64,000 nucleotides of DNA from Tamlana flava (lineage in GTDB: Bacteria > Bacteroidota > Bacteroidia > Flavobacteriales > Flavobacteriaceae), in NCBI RefSeq assembly GCF_041287255.1, contig NZ_JBGGTX010000001.1, positions 620,001 to 684,000 on the forward strand. The letters run 5' to 3'. Numbering within the stretch: position 1 is the stretch's first letter; each line of letters opens with the position of its first letter. Of the stretch, positions 51,915 through 60,500 are shown in pieces. The notes beneath the pieces were generated by a model that did no database searches, was not told the DNA's origin, and saw only the letters and a program-made list of their open reading frames with translations. The translations under genes were made by a program, and so were the position numbers.

Positions 51915-52619
51915 ATGCAAAGAATTTCAATTTTATTACTTGCCCTTTTTATTATTGGCTGTAGCAATAATCAAAATGATTTAACGGTAAAAGTAAACAT
52001 CAAAGATTTAAAAAAAGGAACCGTTTACCTAAAGAAAACAATAGACACGAACTTAGTTACTATTGATTCCATTGTGATTAATGGCAATCCTAGTTTTGAA
52101 TTGCATAGCCCCATTGAATCACCTGAAGTTTTCTTTTTATACTTGGATAAAAACAGTACTGTTGAAGATAGAATTTCCTTTTTTGCGGATAAAGGAATTA
52201 CCGAAATAAACACAACCTTAAAAAACTTTGTTTATGATGCCAAAATTAGTGGTTCGGCACAACAAAAAACTTTAGAGGAATACCAATCGATTATTTCTAA
52301 AATTAATGATAGAAAACTAGATTTGATAAAGGAAACTTTTGATGCGCAAAGAGATGGAGACTCCGTTAAAATTGATTCTTTGGAAAAAGAATCCAAAAAT
52401 ATTTTAAAGCGAAAATATCTTTATACCATTAATTTTGCCATTAGTCATGGTGATAGCGAGGTGGCTCCATATTTGGCGTTGACGGAAATCTACGATGCAA
52501 AATTTAATTTCTTGGACACCATAAACAAATCGTTGACACCAAAAATTAAAGAGTCAAAGTACGGGAAAGAATTAAATGAGTTTATTGAACAAATAAAAAT
52601 AAACGAAAATATAGAATAG
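51915..52619 (+). CDS. DUF4369-like lipoprotein
   Basis: A 234-residue lipoprotein. The leader MQRISILLLALFIIGC has the lipobox Cys16. The N-terminal half (about 20-120) is a beta-rich domain with TVKVNIKDLKKGTVYLKK..IDSIVINGNPSFELHSPIESPEVFFLYLD, fitting the DUF4369 family. A charged helical segment follows (about 120-165). Many DUF4369 proteins carry a thioredoxin-like domain after this region. Here it is missing and the protein ends early. The frame also opens at 51888, but the ATG at 51915 starts a proper leader. A terminator follows at 52642. Confidence 0.82.
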   Translation: MQRISILLLALFIIGCSNNQNDLTVKVNIKDLKKGTVYLKKTIDTNLVTIDSIVINGNPSFELHSPIESPEVFFLYLDKNSTVEDRISFFADKGITEINTTLKNFVYDAKISGSAQQKTLEEYQSIISKINDRKLDLIKETFDAQRDGDSVKIDSLEKESKNILKRKYLYTINFAISHGDSEVAPYLALTEIYDAKFNFLDTINKSLTPKIKESKYGKELNEFIEQIKINENIE

Positions 52620-52641
52620 ACTATATATCAGGAATACACAT

Positions 52642-52677
52642 AAAAAAGACCTTTCAAATTTGAAAGGTCTTTTTTTC
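52642..52677. terminator. Rho-independent terminator between the lipoprotein gene and tRNA-Thr
   Basis: AAAAGACCTTTCAAA pairs with TTTGAAAGGTCTTTT, with A and T tracts on both sides. It can stop the lipoprotein transcript on plus and the tRNA transcript on minus. Confidence 0.9.
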
Positions 52678-52685
52678 TTTTTCTG

Positions 52686-52759
52686 AGCCGATGGAGGGGC
52701 TCGAACCCACGACCTGCTGATTACAAATCAGCTGCTCTAGCCAACTGAGCTACATCGGC
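52686..52759 (-). tRNA. tRNA-Thr (anticodon UGU)
   Basis: A 74-nt cloverleaf on the minus strand. The acceptor stem is GCCGATG/CATCGGC with discriminator T, the D stem GCTC/GAGC, and the anticodon stem GCTGA/TCAGC with loop TTTGTAA (anticodon TGT). The T arm is GTGGG/CCCTC with one U-U mismatch at the second pair and loop TTCGAGC. CCA is not encoded. A consensus promoter ends 14 nt upstream. Confidence 0.96.
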
Positions 52760-52773
52760 TTATTTAACGGCTG

Positions 52774-52803
52774 CAAATATAATCTCAAAAATAATATCTG
52801 CAA
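52774..52803 (-). promoter_or_regulatory. Promoter of tRNA-Thr (TTG-N19-TATATTTG)
   Basis: On the minus strand TTG (52803-52801), 19 nt, then TATATTTG (52781-52774). This is a full match to the Bacteroidota consensus, placing the start of transcription about 8 nt before the mature tRNA 5' end. Confidence 0.82.
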
Positions 52804-52820
52804 CAAATCCGCTAAAAAAA

Positions 52821-53090
52821 TTATCCAAGATTATTAATTTTTTCAATTAATGCTTTGCCTTTTTCTTCTAGCTCATCTTTAATGGCATTAAAATGGCCTT
52901 TGGGATTCTCCACATTTTTAGCATTCACTTTTGCAATAAGTTCGTCAAAAGTTTCAATGGCTTCATCAATAATAGCCTCGCTCTTTTTAGTATCTTTATC
53001 TGTGTTTGAATATTCCCAAACATACACTGCCTCTATAATATCACCTAGAACGTAATTTATATCCTTTTTTAAATCTCTAACGTTTGCCAT
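52821..53090 (-). CDS. Small helical protein, unknown function
   Basis: An 89-residue acidic protein predicted to be all alpha-helical. It begins MANVRDLKKDINYVLGDIIEAVYVWE and has two further amphipathic helices (SEAIIDEAIETFDELIAKVN and IKDELEEKGKALIEKIN). There are no cysteines, signal or membrane span. Proteins like this are common in Flavobacteriaceae but I know of no function. A TATTTTTG box (-7 type) lies 24-31 nt upstream, so it is likely expressed alone. Confidence 0.72.
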   Translation of the reverse strand: MANVRDLKKDINYVLGDIIEAVYVWEYSNTDKDTKKSEAIIDEAIETFDELIAKVNAKNVENPKGHFNAIKDELEEKGKALIEKINNLG

Positions 53091-53113
53091 GTCTTAATAA
53101 TTTTAATTTTGAA

Positions 53114-53121
53114 CAAAAATA
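53114..53121 (-). promoter_or_regulatory. -7 box (TATTTTTG) of the 89-residue gene
   Basis: TATTTTTG on the minus strand fits TAnnTTTG, 24 nt before the ATG at 53090. No good TTG lies at -33. Confidence 0.4.
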
Positions 53122-53186
53122 GCTAATATTTTGGTATTTAGTTCCAGAATTCTAGGAATAGTTTTTTAATAACTATGCCCATATTG

Positions 53187-54158
53187 CTAAACATAAACCT
53201 CTAGTAGTTTGGCGTATTCAGCGCTTATTTCAAAGTTTTTTATTCCCGAAGGAAGTAATATGGTTTCTCCTTTTATGAAGCTTTCGGTAAAACCATTGGC
53301 GGTGATTTTTGCGTCACCATCAACACACATATAAATGAAAAACGAGTCTTTATCATTCAGCTTTTTTAAAGTTTTGGACACTTCCAGATAGCTCGTTTTA
53401 AAATAAGGGCAGCTCACCATCATATTGGACTGGTTTTTTTCTTTTGAATAATCAACCCTAAAATTATCTGGCATATTAAAGTCAATCGCATCAATGGCTA
53501 AATCGTTATGCAACTCGCGTTTAGTACCCTGGTCGTCCACTCTATCCCAATCATAAACACGGTAGGTAATATCGCTGGTCTGTTGTATTTCTGCAACCAT
53601 TACCCCTGCCCCTATGGCATGTACACGCCCTACTTCGATGAAATAAGTATCACCAGTTTTAACTTTATCAAAATTCAAAATTTCGGTTAAAGTTTTATTT
53701 GCTAAGTGTTTTAAGTACTTCTCTGGAGTTACTTCTTGGTTGAATCCAACAATTAAATTAGCATTTTCATCGGCTTGAAAAACGTACCACATCTCAGTTT
53801 TTCCAAACGAATTATGGCGTTTTGCAGCCAACTCATCATTTGGATGCAATTGAATGGACAAATCTTGTTTGGCATCAATAAACTTTATAAGCAGGGGAAA
53901 CTTGTTCCCAAAAACCTCATAGTTTTTATTACCAATCAAATCGGCCTTTAATGATTTTAAAAGGTCTTTTAGCGATTGCCCGGCTAAATTGCCGTTACTA
54001 ACAATTGAAGTATCGCCTTCCACATCGCTAATTTCCCAACTTTCTCCAATATTTGATAAATCTGATTTTTTATTAAGAATAGTTTTTAATTTTTGCCCTC
54101 CCCAAATTTTATCCTTTAAAATAGGATGAAACTTAAGCGGGTATAAATTACTTGACAT
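53187..54158 (-). CDS. manA: Type I mannose-6-phosphate isomerase
   Basis: Zinc enzyme that interconverts mannose 6-phosphate and fructose 6-phosphate. The 323-residue short form has the cupin-like core with the zinc-site motif IQLHPNDELAAKRH and the later VHAIGAGVMVAEIQQTSDITYRVYDW. N-terminal PLKFHPILKDKIWGGQKL is typical. It is third in the minus-strand order idi-queD-manA, 21 nt after queD. The mannose product feeds GDP-mannose and polysaccharide synthesis. Confidence 0.94.
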   Translation of the reverse strand: MSSNLYPLKFHPILKDKIWGGQKLKTILNKKSDLSNIGESWEISDVEGDTSIVSNGNLAGQSLKDLLKSLKADLIGNKNYEVFGNKFPLLIKFIDAKQDLSIQLHPNDELAAKRHNSFGKTEMWYVFQADENANLIVGFNQEVTPEKYLKHLANKTLTEILNFDKVKTGDTYFIEVGRVHAIGAGVMVAEIQQTSDITYRVYDWDRVDDQGTKRELHNDLAIDAIDFNMPDNFRVDYSKEKNQSNMMVSCPYFKTSYLEVSKTLKKLNDKDSFFIYMCVDGDAKITANGFTESFIKGETILLPSGIKNFEISAEYAKLLEVYV

Positions 54159-54179
54159 AATTTTATTTATTTTAAATTA

Positions 54180-54587
54180 TTAACCTGAAAAGGTAACAAA
54201 ATTTCGAGGTGTTTCGTAAAGCGTTATTTCCAGTTCCAGTTTAGAGTCTAGCTTAGGCTTAATTTTATTGTAAATAACAACGGCAATATTTTCGGCAGTA
54301 GGGTTTAAAGTTTTGAATTCCGGAACTTCAAGATTTAAGTTTTTATGATCAAAGGCATCTTCAACTTCTTCCCTTATAATATCCTTTAGAATTTTCATGT
54401 CAATAACATAACCCGTTTCTTCATCAATCTCCCCTATTACCGATACGATGAGCTCATAATTATGGCCATGAAAGTTAGGATTGTTGCACTTTCCAAAAAT
54501 CTCTTCATTTTTTTGACTACTCCAATCTTTTCTGAACAATCTGTGCGCCGCGTTAAAATGCGCTTTTCTACTAACTTTTACCTTCAT
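54180..54587 (-). CDS. queD: 6-carboxy-tetrahydropterin synthase QueD / PTPS-like
   Basis: A 135-residue T-fold enzyme that makes 6-carboxy-5,6,7,8-tetrahydropterin for queuosine synthesis. Zinc ligands are His15 (FNAAHRL), His40 and His42 (FHGHNYEL), with catalytic Cys34 (GKCNNPN). The late substrate Glu lies in LYETPRNFV. Its start overlaps the idi stop by 4 nt (ATGA), so the two are translationally coupled. Whether it makes a queuosine precursor or a biopterin is not certain from the sequence; the Cys favours QueD. Confidence 0.92.
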   Translation of the reverse strand: MKVKVSRKAHFNAAHRLFRKDWSSQKNEEIFGKCNNPNFHGHNYELIVSVIGEIDEETGYVIDMKILKDIIREEVEDAFDHKNLNLEVPEFKTLNPTAENIAVVIYNKIKPKLDSKLELEITLYETPRNFVTFSG

Positions 54588-55108
54588 AACTTGATATTTA
54601 TGTGTTGGTAGAATTTATCAAAAATCACCTTAAACCAAGCCGTATATAAATCAGGATTCGAAGAAATATCATCTTTTACAGCCTCTAAGGGCATCCATTT
54701 CCAATTGGCCACTTCATCAGGGTTAATTGCAGGTTCGCCGTTGTATTTGCCCAACAATATATGGTCGTATTCGTGCTCTGTGAGACCGTTATCAAAAGGG
54801 GCTTTATATATAAATGAAATGGATTCTTGCAGGTCAACAACAAAACCCATTTCTTCTTGCAATCGTCTTTTACCCGCTTCTATATTGGTTTCACCTTCCC
54901 GTTGGTGACTGCAGCAAGTGTTCGTCCAAAGTCCGGGAGAATGGTACTTATCCCAAGCTCTTTGTTGCAACATCAATTCATCTTGTTCGTTAAAAACAAA
55001 AACCGAAAACGCACGGTGCAGCAATGCTTTTTCATGTGCTTCCAACTTGGGCATCAACCCAATTTGTTCGTCATTTTCATTAACCAGAATTACCTTTTCT
55101 TCTTTCAT
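54584..55108 (-). CDS. idi: Isopentenyl-diphosphate delta-isomerase, type I
   Basis: Converts isopentenyl to dimethylallyl diphosphate. A 174-residue Nudix-fold enzyme with the catalytic Cys65 or Cys66 and His68 in WTNTCCSHQREGE, and the acidic pair in LTEHEYDH (Glu111, Glu113). The Nudix-like helix is EAGKRRLQEEMGF. It is first in an operon with queD (4-nt overlap) and manA. A TATTTTTG box lies at 55116-55123. Confidence 0.95.
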   Translation of the reverse strand: MKEEKVILVNENDEQIGLMPKLEAHEKALLHRAFSVFVFNEQDELMLQQRAWDKYHSPGLWTNTCCSHQREGETNIEAGKRRLQEEMGFVVDLQESISFIYKAPFDNGLTEHEYDHILLGKYNGEPAINPDEVANWKWMPLEAVKDDISSNPDLYTAWFKVIFDKFYQHINIKL

Positions 55109-55115
55109 AGTCTAA

Positions 55116-55123
55116 CAAAAATA
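55116..55123 (-). promoter_or_regulatory. -7 box (TATTTTTG) of idi-queD-manA
   Basis: TATTTTTG on the minus strand, 8 nt before the idi ATG. It would give a very short leader or a leaderless start, so another promoter further upstream is possible. Confidence 0.35.
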
Positions 55124-55206
55124 CCAAGTAAAATGCAAAATCCCGTATTTGTAAATAGAAAAATAAAATGATGCTATAACTTATATTTCTAATGAACTAT
55201 AAATAT

Positions 55207-55214
55207 TATCTTTG
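55207..55214 (+). promoter_or_regulatory. -7 box (TATCTTTG) of prfC
   Basis: TATCTTTG matches TAnnTTTG, 22 nt before the prfC ATG at 55236. Confidence 0.5.
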
Positions 55215-55235
55215 CAACCCATTTGCACAAACATT

Positions 55236-56825
55236 ATGAGCTTTTTAAAAGAAATACAACGCAGACGAACTTTTGGAATTATTTCGCACCCCGATGCCGG
55301 TAAAACGACATTAACCGAAAAACTTTTACTTTTTGGTGGTGCCATTCAAGAAGCGGGTGCCGTAAAAAGTAATAAAATTAAAAAGGGAGCCACGAGTGAC
55401 TTTATGGAAATTGAGCGCCAACGCGGTATTTCGGTAGCTACTTCTGTTTTGGCTTTTGAATATGATGGTATTAAAATCAATATTTTAGATACCCCAGGGC
55501 ATAAAGATTTTGCTGAAGACACCTTTAGAACATTAACGGCCGTTGATAGCGTGATAGTTGTTATTGACGTTGCCAAAGGTGTTGAGGAACAGACTGAAAA
55601 ATTAGTTGAAGTTTGCCGCATGCGCAACATACCGATAATTGTGTTCATCAACAAAATGGATAGAGAAGGTAAAGATGCTTTTGATTTGTTGGATGAAATT
55701 GAACAGAAACTGGGTTTGAAAGTCGTTCCGTTGAGTTTTCCAATTGGTATGGGCTATGATTTTATGGGCATATACAATATATGGGAGAAAAACATCAACC
55801 TTTTTACCGGAGATAGCAGAAAAGATATTGAGGAAACTATTAAAATATCCGATTTATCCTCCCCTGAACTTGATAAGTTGGTTGGTGAAAAAGCCGGCAA
55901 TACGTTAAGGGAAGAAATCGAGTTGGTTGAAGGCATATATCCTGATTTTGATAAAGATGAATATCTTCAAGGAAAACAACAACCTGTATTTTTTGGTTCC
56001 GCATTAAACAATTTTGGTGTAAGGGAACTATTGGATTGTTTTATCGAAATAGCCCCTAAACCAAGACCAAAACATAGTGAAGAACGCTTGGTTGAACCCA
56101 AGGAGGACAAGTTTACAGGGTTTGTGTTTAAAATACACGCCAATATGGATCCCAACCATAGAGATCGTTTGGCCTTTGTAAAAATTGTTTCTGGAAAGTT
56201 TGAAAGAAACAAGCCATACCTTCACGTAAGACAAAACAAAAAGATGAAGTTTTCAAGTCCGAATGCATTTTTTGCTGAGAAAAAGGAAATTGTTGATGTC
56301 TCCTATCCCGGCGATATTGTCGGCTTGCACGATACGGGCAATTTTAAAATTGGCGACACGCTTACCGAAGGAGAAGAAATAAACTATAAAGGTATACCAA
56401 GTTTTTCGCCAGAACATTTTAGATATATTAATAATGCCGATCCATTAAAATCTAAACAACTTTATAAAGGAATTGACCAATTGATGGATGAAGGTGTGGC
56501 CCAATTGTTTACATTGGAGCTTAACGGACGCAAAGTAATTGGTACCGTTGGTGCGTTACAATACGAAGTCATTCAATATAGGTTGGAACATGAATATGGT
56601 GCAAAGTGTACTTATGAGAACCTAAATGTATATAAGGCTTGTTGGATTGAAGCTGAAGATGAAAAAAGTGAAGAATTCAAAGATTTTTTAAGGGTAAAGC
56701 AACGTTTCCTTGCAAAAGACAAACAAAACCAATTGGTATTTCTTGCAGATTCCCCTTTTTCACTTGAAATGAGTCAACAAAAGTATCCGAGTTTAAAATT
56801 TCATTTTGTATCAGAATTCGATTAA
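55236..56825 (+). CDS. prfC: Peptide chain release factor 3
   Basis: GTPase that ejects class 1 release factors after termination. The ATG at 55236 gives 529 residues, the usual length. An in-frame start at 55212 lies over the -7 region and is rejected. G motifs are SHPDAGKTT (G1), RGISVATS (G2), DTPGHKDF (G3) and NKMDREG (G4). EF-G-like domains II (from about 300, FTGFVFKIHANMDPNHRDR) and III follow. Divergent from idi, about 130 nt apart. Confidence 0.95.
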   Translation: MSFLKEIQRRRTFGIISHPDAGKTTLTEKLLLFGGAIQEAGAVKSNKIKKGATSDFMEIERQRGISVATSVLAFEYDGIKINILDTPGHKDFAEDTFRTLTAVDSVIVVIDVAKGVEEQTEKLVEVCRMRNIPIIVFINKMDREGKDAFDLLDEIEQKLGLKVVPLSFPIGMGYDFMGIYNIWEKNINLFTGDSRKDIEETIKISDLSSPELDKLVGEKAGNTLREEIELVEGIYPDFDKDEYLQGKQQPVFFGSALNNFGVRELLDCFIEIAPKPRPKHSEERLVEPKEDKFTGFVFKIHANMDPNHRDRLAFVKIVSGKFERNKPYLHVRQNKKMKFSSPNAFFAEKKEIVDVSYPGDIVGLHDTGNFKIGDTLTEGEEINYKGIPSFSPEHFRYINNADPLKSKQLYKGIDQLMDEGVAQLFTLELNGRKVIGTVGALQYEVIQYRLEHEYGAKCTYENLNVYKACWIEAEDEKSEEFKDFLRVKQRFLAKDKQNQLVFLADSPFSLEMSQQKYPSLKFHFVSEFD

Positions 56826-56923
56826 ATAACTATGCATTTCATCGAAAATATTACTTTTTGACAAGTTTTTGGACGTTTTTAACGATTATTTGATTTATGA
56901 ACTTAAGGTATTTCTAATTTTAA

Positions 56924-57190
56924 ATGAACAATCAACCCCAAATTGATTATATTATGGAGATTAATGCAAAAGAATTCAGTAATGATGAAATTACTGTAAC
57001 CTACGACCCCTGCGTTTGTGTTCTTTCTGGTATATGTGCCAAAGAACTTTCTGAAGTTTTTATGAACTCTGTTATACCTTGGGTAGACCTGAACGGCTCA
57101 TCAACCGACAAAATAAAGAAACAAGTAAACAAATGTCCATCTGGAGCATTAAAATTTCACCTAAACAAAATTCTAGAAATTAGCGAATAA
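56924..57190 (+). CDS. Small mono-cluster ferredoxin-like protein (Fer4_19/DUF1271)
   Basis: An 88-residue protein with the divergent 4Fe-4S mono-cluster pattern: YDPCVCVLSGICAKELSEVF, then PWVDLNGS, then KCPSGALKF. The cluster cysteines are likely the ones in CVCVLSGIC plus the late KCPSG. Proteins of this group carry one 4Fe-4S cluster and are often fused to or beside N-acetyltransferase or CDGSH domains. Here it is alone. Starts at 56924 or the ATG ten codons later (MEINAKEF) are possible. The later one lines up with the usual family start. Confidence 0.85.
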   Translation: MNNQPQIDYIMEINAKEFSNDEITVTYDPCVCVLSGICAKELSEVFMNSVIPWVDLNGSSTDKIKKQVNKCPSGALKFHLNKILEISE

Positions 57191-57191
57191 T

Positions 57192-57224
57192 AAAAAAGCC
57201 TTTGTTTTACAAAGGCTTTTTTAT
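57192..57224. terminator. Bidirectional terminator between convergent genes
   Basis: AAAAAAGCCTTTG, loop TTTTA, CAAAGGCTTTTTT. It lies at the 3' ends of the ferredoxin-like gene (plus) and the DUF3467 gene (minus), and the stop codon of the latter is almost within it. Confidence 0.9.
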
Positions 57225-57542
57225 TTATGCTTGTCCCGTCGGGCCAAAATTCAATGGTATTGGCGGTTGCTCGTAATCTTTAATTTCACCATGGGCATTT
57301 TCAAATCTAGCCACATTATCACCTAAAGCTTTTAACAATCGTTTGGCATGTTGGGGTGTCAATATAATTCTAGATTTCACTTTATTTTTTGGTACTCCTG
57401 GCATAATGTTTACAAAATCCACTACAAATTCTGAAACGGAATGATTGATAATGGCCAAGTTGGAATAAGTTCCTTCCGCAACCTTCTCATCAAGTTCTAT
57501 ATTGATTTGCCCTTGTTTTGGTTTATCCTTTTCGTTTGCCAT
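57225..57542 (-). CDS. DUF3467 domain protein
   Basis: A 105-residue protein of the DUF3467 family, with INIELDEKVAEGTYSNLAIINHSVSEFVVDFVNIMPG and RIILTPQHAKRLLKALGDNVARFENAHG. The family is widespread and uncharacterised. It follows rpoC on the same strand by 56 nt, with a hairpin of the dispersed-repeat type between them, so it may be partly read through from rpoBC. Its placement after rpoC seems conserved in Flavobacteriaceae as I recall, which is unverified. Confidence 0.88.
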   Translation of the reverse strand: MANEKDKPKQGQINIELDEKVAEGTYSNLAIINHSVSEFVVDFVNIMPGVPKNKVKSRIILTPQHAKRLLKALGDNVARFENAHGEIKDYEQPPIPLNFGPTGQA

Positions 57543-57561
57543 AATTTTTTAGATATGATAT

Positions 57562-57592
57562 AAAAAAAGTATTCCCGCCTAAGCGGGAATGA
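57562..57592 (-). terminator. Inverted-repeat hairpin, probable rpoBC terminator
   Basis: ATTCCCGCCT/AAGCGGGAAT (57571-57590) is a 9-bp inverted repeat. On the minus strand it is followed by ACTTTTTTT, which suits a terminator after rpoC. The sequence is also a common dispersed intergenic hairpin in bacteria. Confidence 0.65.
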
Positions 57593-57598
57593 CAATTT

Positions 57599-60500
57599 TT
57601 AGTTATAATTTAATTCTTGTTTTACTTGCATCATCTCGTCAAATTCTTCTTTTGAGCCCACAATGATATTAGAATAGTTTCTCATACCTGTACCCGCCGG
57701 AATTCTATGACCTACAATAACATTTTCTTTCAAGCCATCTAAGGTATCAACCTTACCGGCTACCGCTGCCTCGTTAAGAACTTTTGTTGTTTCCTGGAAC
57801 GATGCCGCAGAAATGAACGACTTAGTTTGAAGTGATGCCCTTGTTATACCTTGTAAAATAGGTGTGGCCGTTGCCGGTTTGGCATCTCTTGCCACTACAA
57901 GATTTTTATCCTCACGACGTAAAATGGAGTTTTCATCTCTTAGTTCACGAGGCGAAATAATTTGTCCCGCTTTAAGGTTCACTGAATCTCCAGCATCTTC
58001 AATAACTTTCATTCCGAAGATTTCATCATTTTCCATAATAAAATCATCTTTATGCGCCAATTGGTCTTCTAAGAAGATGGTATCACCAGAATCAATAATT
58101 CTTACTTTACGCATCATCTGTCTTACAACAACCTCAAAATGCTTGTCGTTAATTTTCACACCTTGTAAACGATATACCTCTTGTACTTCGTTAACCAAAT
58201 ATTGCTGAACAGCAGATGGTCCTTTAATATCAAGAATATCGTTTGGCGTAATTGATCCATCAGATAAAGGCATACCAGCTTTTACATAATCATTCTCCTG
58301 AACAAGGATTTGATTAGATAATTTAACCAAGTATTTTTTAACCTCACCAAGTTTAGACTCTACGATAATCTCACGGTTACCACGTTTAATCTTACCAAAT
58401 GAAACGACACCATCTATCTCACTAACTACCGCTGGGTTAGATGGGTTACGTGCTTCAAATAACTCGGTTACACGAGGAAGACCACCAGTAATATCACCCG
58501 CTTTGGCTGATTTACGTGGGATTTTAACCAAAATCTTACCAACGCTAATCTTCTCTTTATCATCAATCATCAAGTGAGATCCTACTGGCAAGTTGTAAGA
58601 ACGGATAATTTCTCCTTTTCCATCTTCAATATGAAGTGTTGGAATTAATCTTTTGTTTCTAGATTCAGAAATTACTTTTTCTTGGAAACCAGTTTGCTCG
58701 TCAATTTCTACTTGATAAGTAACCCCTTGCTCGATGTTTTCGTATTTAATTTTACCAGCAAATTCTGAAATGATAACACCGTTATAAGGATCCCAAGTAC
58801 AAACTACATCACCCTTAGATAGCTCTTGTCCATTTTTAATATGAAGTGTAGAACCGTAAGGAATGTTGTTATTGCTTAAAACAATACCTGTTTTCTTATC
58901 AATCAATTTGAGTTCAGACGTTCTGGAAATTACGATATCTACATCGTTACCCTCTCCATCTTTACCTTTAACTGTTTTTAAATCTTCTATTTCGGCAATA
59001 CCATCAAACTTAACAGCCAATTTATTTTCTTCCGAAATGTTACCCGCAATACCTCCCACATGGAAAGTACGCAATGTAAGCTGTGTTCCAGGCTCACCAA
59101 TAGATTGTGCTGCAACAACACCTACGGCCTCACCACGTTGAACCATTTTACCGGTTGCCAAGTTACGTCCGTAACATTTAGCACAAATACCTTGTAATGC
59201 TTCACAAGTTAAGGCTGAACGTACTTCTAAACTTTCAAGTGGTGATTGCTCAATAGCTTTTGCTATATCATCTTCAATCAATTGACCTGCAGCAACCAAC
59301 AATTCGTCAGTTAGTGGGTTGTAAACATCATTTAATGATACACGACCAACTATTCTTTCTTCTAAAGTTTCAACAACTTCATCATTCTTCTTCAAAGGCT
59401 CTACTTCAACACCTCTTAGCGTACCACAATCTTCAGTATTGATAATAACATCCTGCGAAACATCAACCAAACGACGGGTTAGATAACCAGCATCAGCCGT
59501 TTTTAAAGCGGTATCTGCAAGACCTTTACGTGCACCGTGAGTCGAGATAAAGTATTCCAAAATTGAAAGTCCTTCTTTAAAGTTAGAAAGAATTGGGTTT
59601 TCAATAATTTCACCTCCACCAGCATTAGATTTTTTAGGTTTTGCCATCAAACCACGCATACCGGTAAGCTGACGAATCTGTTCTTTAGATCCACGTGCTC
59701 CTGAATCAAGCATCATGAACACTGAGTTAAAGCCTTGTTGGTCTTCACGAATACGTTTCATGGACAACTCGGTCAATTCAGCATTTGTAGATGTCCAGAT
59801 ATCAATAACTTGGTTGTATCGCTCATTATTTGTGATAAGCCCCATGTTATAGTTTCCTGTAATACCATCAACTAAACTATTGGCTTTATCAATCATACTT
59901 TGTTTTTCCGGTGGAATGATAATATCACCTAAACTAAATGACAAACCACCTTGGAATGCAAATTTGAAACCTAAAGTTCTAATAGCATCCAAGAAATCTG
60001 CAGTTTCAGGAACTGAAGTTACCTTAAGAATGTCACCAATAATATCTCTTAAAGACTTTTTGGTCAATACTTTATTAATAAAACCAGCTGCTTGAGGTAC
60101 ATGTTGGTTAAACAATACACGACCAACAGTAGTTTCAACAATCATTCTATCAAGCTTACCATTTTCGTTGATATCAATGGTTCGCACTTTAATACCAGCG
60201 TTCAAATCAACTTTTCTTTCATTAAAAGCAATTTCAACTTCTTCTGGAGAATAGAACGTTAATCCTTCACCCTTAACTGGTACTTCTGGAGTAGATTTAC
60301 GCTCTTTAGTCATATAATAAAGACCAAGAACCATATCTTGTGAAGGTACCGTTACAGGAGAACCATTTGCTGGATTTAAGATGTTATGAGATGCCAACAT
60401 CAATAATTGACATTCTAAAATCGCCTCAGGTCCTAGTGGCAAGTGAACCGCCATTTGGTCACCATCAAAATCCGCGTTAAACGCTGTACACACCAATGGG

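Noticed and set aside
57562..57592. ATTCCCGC..GCGGGAAT repeat considered as a mobile element or CRISPR-like unit
   Set aside because: It is a single copy here, with no spacers or transposase. Position and T run make a terminator the simplest reading.
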